Shown here one piece after another: positions 8,640 to 12,880 of a DNA stretch of 12,880 nt. A program made the position numbers and the translations under genes. Within the stretch, counting starts at the first letter, position 1, and each line of letters begins with the position of its first letter. Source of the stretch: an uncultured Ruminococcus sp. GTDB taxonomy: Bacteria > Bacillota > Clostridia > Oscillospirales > Ruminococcaceae. A model generated the notes under the pieces. It saw only the letters and a program-made list of their open reading frames with translations. It did no database searches and had not been told where the DNA came from. The stretch spans positions 1 through 12,880 of the forward strand of contig CAMNFW010000039.1 of the NCBI GenBank assembly GCA_946537565.1, read 5' to 3'.

Positions 8640-9329
8640 ATGCGATCACCACAAGATTATAAAAAAGCCAAAGGTCTGTTCGGTGCTGATATGAAAAAAT
8701 ACGAAGAGGTTTACAGTATCTATGCCGCTTCGGGTTATACAAAGGAACTTTGTGAAGCTTATGCCAGTGCCTTTGTTGACGATGTCAAGAAGCCTTCAAA
8801 TTTTGATATAGTGGAAACTGCACGGCTTTACGACCGCATACATGACTCAAAAATGGTTGAGTTCTATCTCAGTATGCTCTCAGACAAGAAGATCAGCGGC
8901 GATGACAAATTCTATTACTGTATCGAAACCCTAAAAAATATGAGCAAGCAGGGTCATTGGCGTGACGCTGAGGACTTCCGCACAGAAAATATCAATTTTA
9001 TGCAGAAGCACTCCGAAAAAGTGTCAATGAAACGGACTGCCGATATGTATATTGCTCTTGCTTTGGCTGACTGTGCTGCAAAGAAATACGATCAGGCAAT
9101 GCGGCTCATCACCGGTTTCGGCTACAAGCCCGGAAAAAATGATACAAAATTGCTGGAAATGCTCATAACCACTGTCTACATCTATGCCAAAAAGGGTGAC
9201 AATGAAGCTCTTGAAGGAGCAATTGCCAACGCAAAAGGCGGTCTTAAGCTGATAACTGAACCGGAGTTTCCATGGAGCGTAGACTACTATGAAAAATGTA
9301 TCGACGAGGCCGCAAACGGCGTCTTATAA
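8640..9329 (+). CDS. Uncharacterised helical, possibly TPR-like, cytoplasmic protein
   Basis: I do not recognise this protein. It has 229 residues with no signal peptide, no membrane segment and no cysteine cluster. It is rich in Lys, Asp, Glu, Ala and Tyr and reads as a chain of amphipathic helices. Several helix pairs (ARLYDRIHDSKMVEFYLSML; ADMYIALALADCAAKKYDQA; MLITTVYIYAKKGDNEALEG) have the small/aromatic spacing seen in tetratricopeptide-like repeats. That is a visual impression, not a scored match. The start at 8640 is set by CAGGAGG, 9 bases upstream; a longer reading from a TTG at 8559 has no site. It has its own strong promoter and terminator, so it is a single-gene unit, divergent from the regulator operon. 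A helical scaffold or adaptor role is possible but not shown. Confidence 0.9.
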   Translation: MRSPQDYKKAKGLFGADMKKYEEVYSIYAASGYTKELCEAYASAFVDDVKKPSNFDIVETARLYDRIHDSKMVEFYLSMLSDKKISGDDKFYYCIETLKNMSKQGHWRDAEDFRTENINFMQKHSEKVSMKRTADMYIALALADCAAKKYDQAMRLITGFGYKPGKNDTKLLEMLITTVYIYAKKGDNEALEGAIANAKGGLKLITEPEFPWSVDYYEKCIDEAANGVL

Positions 9330-9359
9330 CAAAATATACACATAATCAGTACAATATTG

Positions 9360-9383
9360 CAGGAGCCTTGCGCTCCTGTTTTT
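9360..9383 (+). terminator. Terminator after the helical-protein gene
   Basis: CAGGAGC (9360-9366) pairs with GCTCCTG (9372-9378) around a 5-base loop and is followed by TTTTTG. It lies 30 bases after the stop codon at 9329. Confidence 0.9.
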
Positions 9384-9709
9384 GTTTTGGGCAGTATAAA
9401 TTTACAAAAAATTCAAATTTTGCAAAAAAAGTTATCTCTTTTATGTTGATTAACTGTTTTTACAATATTGCGTTTCCGCCTCAATCCTGTCGCCTCTGTG
9501 AGAAATCGAAAACCAATTAACAATATCTGCAAATGCCGTCTGTCCTGAAATATCCATATTTTAAGCCATTTTCAACAAAATATTTATATTTTAATTTATA
9601 AATATTTTGTTTTCAATCAACTTTGTTTCAGAAATATGTATTTATAAACATTTTTATTTTGTTAATATTAAATTAATTTTTCCTTTTGACTAAATTATAG
9701 CAATATCGT
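9384..9709. other. AT-rich stretch with no gene seen
   Basis: No reading frame with a ribosome binding site or coding character was found on either strand here. The stretch is very AT-rich from about 9550 onward and contains the 15-bp inverted repeat listed separately. It could be the remains of lost genes or a mobile element, but no terminal repeats or transposase fragment are visible. Confidence 0.6.
9574..9611. repeat. 15-bp perfect AT-rich inverted repeat
   Basis: AACAAAATATTTATA (9574-9588) and TATAAATATTTTGTT (9597-9611) are perfect inverted copies around an 8-base loop, and each arm is flanked by TTTTCAA or a close match. A stem this long is unusual even in AT-rich DNA. It could be a weak terminator, a protein-binding site or a mobile-element relic. 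Confidence 0.6.
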
Positions 9710-10047
9710 TCAAAAAATCGGCAATATTATCAATTGATTATCTCCGCAGTTTATTCTATAATACAATTGTCGGAAGGGAAAAAGCCTTAAACAAGCTGAT
9801 TCCTCCGCAAGATCAAATTTCAGATACATTTTTATGTGTCCTGTGGATCACGGCAAATATGATTTTATATCCTTGTAAATATCCGGTTCAAACTCCTCCG
9901 GATAAGGTTCTTTCTACTCCGTCTCAGCAAACTTCAGTGCTATATGCTGTTTATTAAACATTAATGCCTATAATATGTTTAATCGCCTAAATTCAGCTTT
10001 CCATCAGTGAAAACGTTAAGATAGCCTATGTACTTCAGAAGGATATA
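9710..10047 (-). pseudogene. Possible decayed coding remnant, unknown product
   Basis: The minus strand reads as protein-like segments broken by stops and at least one frameshift. 10047-9979 gives YILLKYIGYLNVFTDGKLNL..., ending at TAA. A second frame from ATG 9961 gives MFNKQHIALKFAETE, stop (9914-9916), then KEPYPEEFEPDIYKDIKSYL, stop (9848-9850), then KMYLKFDLAEES... to 9710. Codon content (GAG, GAA, CCG, AAG, GAT) and acidic/aromatic composition resemble real coding sequence rather than random AT-rich spacer. No start site with a ribosome binding site is left. I cannot name the family. The alternative is that it is simply non-coding sequence with chance composition. Confidence 0.35.
9734..9762 (+). 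promoter_or_regulatory. Candidate plus-strand promoter in the gene-free stretch
   Basis: TTGATT (9734-9739), 17-base spacer, TATAAT (9757-9762); expected start near 9769. It has no coding sequence downstream on the same strand before the terminator at 10127-10185, so it could produce an RNA of about 410 nt ending there. A second, weaker -10-like TATAAT at 9969-9974 could instead give an RNA of about 200 nt. Confidence 0.5.
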
Positions 10048-10051
10048 TCAT

Positions 10052-10185
10052 ATGGGTGCAGCTACGGAAACCGCACCGTGCCAGCGGTTTGATGCGTATA
10101 GAGGGTGCGTATCAGCCAGAAAGTATAATAGCGTTCTTCTTTGGCAAATTGAGAGGGTGCCAGGGAAGAGCGCTATTTTCTTTTT
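10052..10185 (+). ncRNA. Candidate structured RNA, three stem-loops, two sharing an AGAGGG loop
   Basis: Three adjacent hairpins on the plus strand. H1 is AAACCGC/GCGGTTT (10068-10074 with 10084-10090, loop ACCGTGCCA). H2 is GATGCGTA/TGCGTATC (10091-10098 with 10106-10113, loop TAGAGGG). H3 is 20 bp (10127-10146 with 10158-10177, loop ending GAGAGGG) and is followed by a U-rich tail. The H2 and H3 loops both end in AGAGGG directly before UGC on the 3' arm. GGGTGC occurs three times (10054, 10103, 10155), and its complement GCACC (10073-10077) overlaps H1, so alternative pairing is possible. Wobble pairs are G-U only when read on the plus strand, which sets the direction. The same bases also hold a 45-codon frame (ATG 10052, AGAAGG upstream), but transcription should stop before its TAG at 10187-10189. 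The structured core is given; the true 5' end is unknown. It matches no RNA family I can name. Confidence 0.5.
10127..10185 (+). terminator. Very strong intrinsic terminator (20-bp stem)
   Basis: Twenty consecutive pairs including three G-U (10127-10146 with 10158-10177), an 11-base loop, then TTTTCTTTTT (10176-10185). No plus-strand gene precedes it except the candidate RNA, so its presence argues that something is transcribed here. The minus strand has no U-tract. Confidence 0.85.
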
Positions 10186-10210
10186 ATAGCCTCTAAATCC
10201 GCAATCAAAC

Positions 10211-10233
10211 GGGCTGTGCCTGATGCACAGCCC
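10211..10233 (-). terminator. Hairpin terminator after glmU
   Basis: GGGCTGTGC and GCACAGCCC form a perfect 9-bp stem with a 5-base loop, 5 bases after the glmU stop codon. The U-tract on the minus strand is poor (GTTTGATT); on the plus strand it is somewhat better (TTATCTT). It probably ends glmU transcription and may work in both directions. Confidence 0.65.
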
Positions 10234-10238
10234 TTATC

Positions 10239-11609
10239 TTATGATTTCTTCTTCATTTTGCGGAGTGTGTATCCCTCATTTACCTTCAGCTCTCCCCTGT
10301 CGATTGCCAGCGCATAGTCAGGCACATCACGGGTAACTGTTGTTCCGGCTGCGGTGTAAACGCCCTTGCCCAGCTTTATCGGCGCAATAAGACTTGTATT
10401 GCTGCCGACAAAGCTATAGTCTCCGATAACGCAGCGGCTCTTTGCAATTCCGTCAAAGTTCACTGTAACCGTTCCGGCTCCGATATTGACCTTCTTGCCA
10501 ATATCTGAATCCCCTACATACGCAAGATGTGCAATGGCTGTCTTTTCACCAACCGACGAATTCTTTATCTCAACAAAGTCACCGATCTTAGCTCCGTCCT
10601 TAATAGTGCTGCCCGGACGGATATGCACATACGGTCCTACATTTACATCATTGCCGATCACCGAATCCTGTGCCTGTGCTGTGTTGAACACAACATTATT
10701 TCCGATCGTACAGTTTTCTGCAACAGAATACGGCCCGATGACGCAGCCCGTGCCGATCTTTGTTCCACGGCGAAGTATAGTTCCGGGAAGTATCTCCGTG
10801 CCAAGTCCGATCTCTACGCTGCGTTCTATTATAACGCCGTCAGTGCTGACAAATCCCACTCCGTTTTCAAGGTGCTTGTCTATGACCATTTCACGGGCAA
10901 TATTATTCAGCTTAAGAAGATCTTTTCTGTCGTTAGCACCAAGTATTATCTGTGGATTTGCCGATTTATAGGCACCTGCACGTTTTCCTTCAGACAAAGC
11001 TATGCTGACTGTATCAGTGAGATAATACTCCTTCTGAACATTATTATTCGTAAGCTTTCCAAGCAGCTTTATAAGATCAGCTGTCCTGAACCAGTACGCT
11101 CCGGAATTGACCTCCCTTATTTTCAGCTGTTCTTCATCTGCATCCTTTTGCTCAACTATAGCGCTTATGCCGGTCTCGCTGCGGATTATCCTGCCATAGC
11201 CCTTCGGTTCTTCCAGTTCCGCTGTTATGACCGTCACCGCATTGCTGTTCTGCTCATGAACTATAAGTGCTTCTTTAATAGTTGCAGCATCTATAAACGG
11301 CGCATCTCCGCACAATACAAGGGTGCTTCCGCTTTCGTCACCGCTGAGAAAAGGTATAGCCTGCTGCACTGCATGACCTGTTCCAAGCCTTTCAGCCTGA
11401 AGAACCGTTTTATACCTGCCGCCCAGATACTCATCTATCATCTCGCCTTTGAATCCCTTAACTACGCATATGTCACCTGTCCCCGCCTGTTCACAGGCAC
11501 TTATCACCCACTCCAGCATCGGCTCACCTAAAACCTTGAACAGCGGCTTCGGTATCTCCGCCTTCATTCTCTTGCCCTGTCCGCCTGCTAAGATTATTGC
11601 TTTATTCAT
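10239..11609 (-). CDS. glmU: Bifunctional GlcNAc-1-P uridyltransferase / GlcN-1-P acetyltransferase
   Basis: Makes UDP-GlcNAc from glucosamine-1-phosphate, acetyl-CoA and UTP in the cytoplasm, for peptidoglycan and other wall polymers. At 456 residues it is full length for the two-domain enzyme. The N-terminal nucleotidyltransferase domain (1-230) has LAGGQGKRMK (7-16), the following PK (20-21), CGDAP (100-104, metal-binding Asp102), EVNSG (166-170) and GANDR (Asn226). The C-terminal left-handed beta-helix (from about 250) has hexapeptide repeats and the acetyltransferase residues: Arg331 (HIRPGS), Lys349 (VEIKN), catalytic-type His361 (AHLAYVGD), and NIGAGTVTVNFDG (375-387). The start at 11609 has AAGGAGGA 7 bases upstream. 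It stands alone between its promoter and terminator; in many Bacillota prs follows glmU, but here it does not. Confidence 0.97.
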   Translation of the reverse strand: MNKAIILAGGQGKRMKAEIPKPLFKVLGEPMLEWVISACEQAGTGDICVVKGFKGEMIDEYLGGRYKTVLQAERLGTGHAVQQAIPFLSGDESGSTLVLCGDAPFIDAATIKEALIVHEQNSNAVTVITAELEEPKGYGRIIRSETGISAIVEQKDADEEQLKIREVNSGAYWFRTADLIKLLGKLTNNNVQKEYYLTDTVSIALSEGKRAGAYKSANPQIILGANDRKDLLKLNNIAREMVIDKHLENGVGFVSTDGVIIERSVEIGLGTEILPGTILRRGTKIGTGCVIGPYSVAENCTIGNNVVFNTAQAQDSVIGNDVNVGPYVHIRPGSTIKDGAKIGDFVEIKNSSVGEKTAIAHLAYVGDSDIGKKVNIGAGTVTVNFDGIAKSRCVIGDYSFVGSNTSLIAPIKLGKGVYTAAGTTVTRDVPDYALAIDRGELKVNEGYTLRKMKKKS

Positions 11610-11675
11610 TGTTTCGTCCTCCTTTTCAGATACTGTATAATTGCATTTATCTGCATAACCAGTGCCTTATTATTA

Positions 11676-11704
11676 ATTATCACAAATTCTCACAATAATT
11701 TCAA
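11676..11704 (-). promoter_or_regulatory. glmU promoter
   Basis: Minus-strand TTGAAA (11699-11704), 17-base spacer, GATAAT (11676-11681), with TG one base upstream of the -10 box. The expected start is near 11669, giving a leader of about 60 bases. Confidence 0.75.
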
Positions 11705-11810
11705 GTCTTTTTATTGCTTTTTATTTATTTTTCTCAAACTTTTGTGCAAAGTGCTACAATTTCAACCTATATTTTTTCACTTAATAGATATGGTATTTTT
11801 TGACTGGATA

Positions 11811-11819
11811 TGTTATAAT
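11811..11819 (+). promoter_or_regulatory. ppdK extended -10 promoter
   Basis: TGTTATAAT (11811-11819) is an extended -10 element with a perfect TATAAT. The -35 position is weak; a TTGACT at 11800 is too close to serve. The start is expected near 11826. Confidence 0.7.
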
Positions 11820-11829
11820 AGATATAAGT

Positions 11830-11854
11830 CGGAGAGACTATAACGTCTTTTCCG
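11830..11854 (+). promoter_or_regulatory. Hairpin at the 5' end of the ppdK transcript
   Basis: CGGAGAGAC (11830-11838) pairs with GTC-TTTTCCG (11845-11854), nine pairs with one bulged U, loop TATAAC. It lies within a few bases of the predicted transcript start, where such stems often protect messages from decay. It ends 15 bases before the ribosome binding site and has no terminator tail worth the name. Confidence 0.45.
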
Positions 11855-11883
11855 GTAATGTTTTAAACTGGAGGTATACACCA

Positions 11884-12880
11884 ATGGCAAATAAGTATTG
11901 TTACCTTTTTAAAGAAGGTAATGCAAGCATGAGAGAGCTTCTCGGCGGTAAGGGCGCTAACCTGGCTGAGATGACTAACATCGGACTTCCTGTACCTCAG
12001 GGATTCACAATCACTACAGAGGCTTGTACTCAGTATTACGAGGACGGCGGTATCTCTGATGAGATCATGGCTGAGATCAATGAGTACATCGGCAAAATGG
12101 AAGAGATCACCGGCAAAAAGTTCGGCGACAAGGAGAATCCGCTCCTCGTTTCCGTTCGTTCAGGCGCAAGAGCTTCTATGCCCGGTATGATGGACACAAT
12201 CCTCAACCTCGGTCTTAACGAGACTGTTGTTAATACTATCGCTGAAAAGTCCGGCAATGCTCGTTGGGCTTGGGACTGCTACAGAAGATTTATCCAGATG
12301 TACTCCGACGTTGTTATGGAAGTCGGCAAAAAGTACTTCGAGGAGCTTATCGACAAGATGAAGGCTGAAAGAGGCGTTCAGCAGGACGTTGAGCTCAATG
12401 CTGATGACCTTAAGGAGCTGGCTAACCAGTTCAAGGCTGAGTATAAGTCAAAGATCGGCTCTGACTTCCCGGATGATCCTAAGGAGCAGCTCATCGGTGC
12501 TATCAAGGCTGTTTTCCGTTCATGGGACAACCCCAGAGCTAATGTATACAGAATGGATAACGATATCCCGTTCTCATGGGGTACTGCTGTAAACGTTCAG
12601 TCAATGGCTTTCGGTAATATGGGCGATAACTGCGGTACAGGCGTTGCTTTCACCCGTGACCCCGCTACCGGTGAAAAGAAGCTCATGGGTGAGTTCCTTA
12701 AGAACGCTCAGGGCGAAGACGTTGTTGCTGGTGTTCGTACTCCTATGCCTATCCAGCAGATGGCTGACGAATTCCCGGAGGCTTATGAGGAGTTCGTAAA
12801 GGTTTGCCAGATCCTTGAGGATCGTTATCACGATATGCAGGACATGGAGTTCACTGTTGAAGACGGTAAGCTCTATATGC
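11884..12880 (+). CDS. ppdK: Pyruvate, phosphate dikinase, N-terminal part (partial)
   Basis: Interconverts pyruvate + ATP + Pi and PEP + AMP + PPi; in anaerobes it serves glycolysis or gluconeogenesis in the cytoplasm. The first 332 residues of about 875 are present and the gene continues past the right edge. What is seen is the ATP-grasp nucleotide-binding domain: [21 protein letters not shown] (21-41, with Lys23), [16 protein letters not shown] (90-105, Arg92), [18 protein letters not shown] (230-247), [15 protein letters not shown] and the acidic pair Asp320/Glu322 ([10 protein letters not shown]), matching ATP-binding residues known in the Clostridium symbiosum enzyme. The phosphohistidine and PEP/pyruvate domains lie outside the window. 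The start at 11884 has GGAGGT 8 bases upstream. The codon choice is uniform and biased, as in highly expressed genes. It is divergent from glmU. Confidence 0.97.
   Translation, partial: MANKYCYLFKEGNASMRELLGGKGANLAEMTNIGLPVPQGFTITTEACTQYYEDGGISDEIMAEINEYIGKMEEITGKKFGDKENPLLVSVRSGARASMPGMMDTILNLGLNETVVNTIAEKSGNARWAWDCYRRFIQMYSDVVMEVGKKYFEELIDKMKAERGVQQDVELNADDLKELANQFKAEYKSKIGSDFPDDPKEQLIGAIKAVFRSWDNPRANVYRMDNDIPFSWGTAVNVQSMAFGNMGDNCGTGVAFTRDPATGEKKLMGEFLKNAQGEDVVAGVRTPMPIQQMADEFPEAYEEFVKVCQILEDRYHDMQDMEFTVEDGKLYM

Noticed and set aside
10123..10130. TATAAT-like sequence inside the candidate RNA as a promoter
   Set aside because: No -35 element at a suitable distance; it forms part of the base of the 20-bp terminator stem.
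10091..10185. Riboswitch for a downstream gene
   Set aside because: The next gene, glmU, is on the opposite strand, so the plus-strand terminator has no gene to control. A free-standing RNA fits better.
9384..10238. CRISPR array, tRNA or insertion sequence in the gene-free stretch
   Set aside because: No regularly spaced repeats, no cloverleaf with a TTC-arm motif, and no transposase fragment or terminal inverted repeats with a target duplication could be found.
10527..11531. Long plus-strand open frame (334 codons) opposite glmU
   Set aside because: Antisense to a complete, motif-perfect glmU. Its Tyr/Cys/Ile-rich content is typical of a shadow frame and no start signal is present.

Overview
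The window looks like a chromosomal housekeeping segment from a low-to-mid GC Gram-positive anaerobe. It probably belongs to Bacillota, class Clostridia, near Ruminococcus/Oscillospiraceae. The reasons are the Bacillus/Clostridium-type RpoB and RpoC sequences, strong AGGAGG ribosome binding sites, sigma-A type TTGACA/TATAAT promoters, use of TTG starts, and a pyruvate phosphate dikinase gene. The genus is inferred from overall protein character; no marker RNA gene is present.

Layout. Positions 1-5540 carry the rpoB-rpoC operon on the minus strand. rpoC is cut by the window edge, so only its N-terminal third is present. rpoB is complete and has its own consensus promoter and a leader of about 215 nt. 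No ribosomal protein gene lies immediately upstream of rpoB. Instead, the upstream spacer holds a second, opposite-strand consensus promoter. It would drive a short RNA across the rpoB promoter to a terminator at about 5600. Positions 5711-8405 hold a two-component operon on the minus strand: an OmpR-type response regulator, then a sensor kinase with a very long low-complexity outer region. Divergent from it, at 8508-9383, is a single-gene unit for an unrecognised helical cytoplasmic protein. Positions 9384-10238 are about 850 bases without a confident gene. This stretch contains AT-rich inverted repeats, a decayed-looking minus-strand coding remnant, and a compact plus-strand stem-loop series ending in a very strong terminator, which is the best candidate for an unannotated structured RNA. 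glmU (10239-11609, minus) and the 5' part of ppdK (11884 to the right edge, plus) are divergent and have separate promoters.

How it fits together. rpoB/rpoC make the two large RNA polymerase subunits. glmU makes UDP-GlcNAc for the cell wall. ppdK interconverts pyruvate and PEP in central carbon metabolism. The regulator/kinase pair probably senses something at the cell surface and may control itself or the divergent gene. The most unusual content is in the RNA polymerase genes (a cysteine-bearing insertion in beta-prime and a long acidic tail on beta), the face-to-face promoters in front of rpoB, and the candidate RNA before glmU. All calls were made by reading the sequence; no database search was run.
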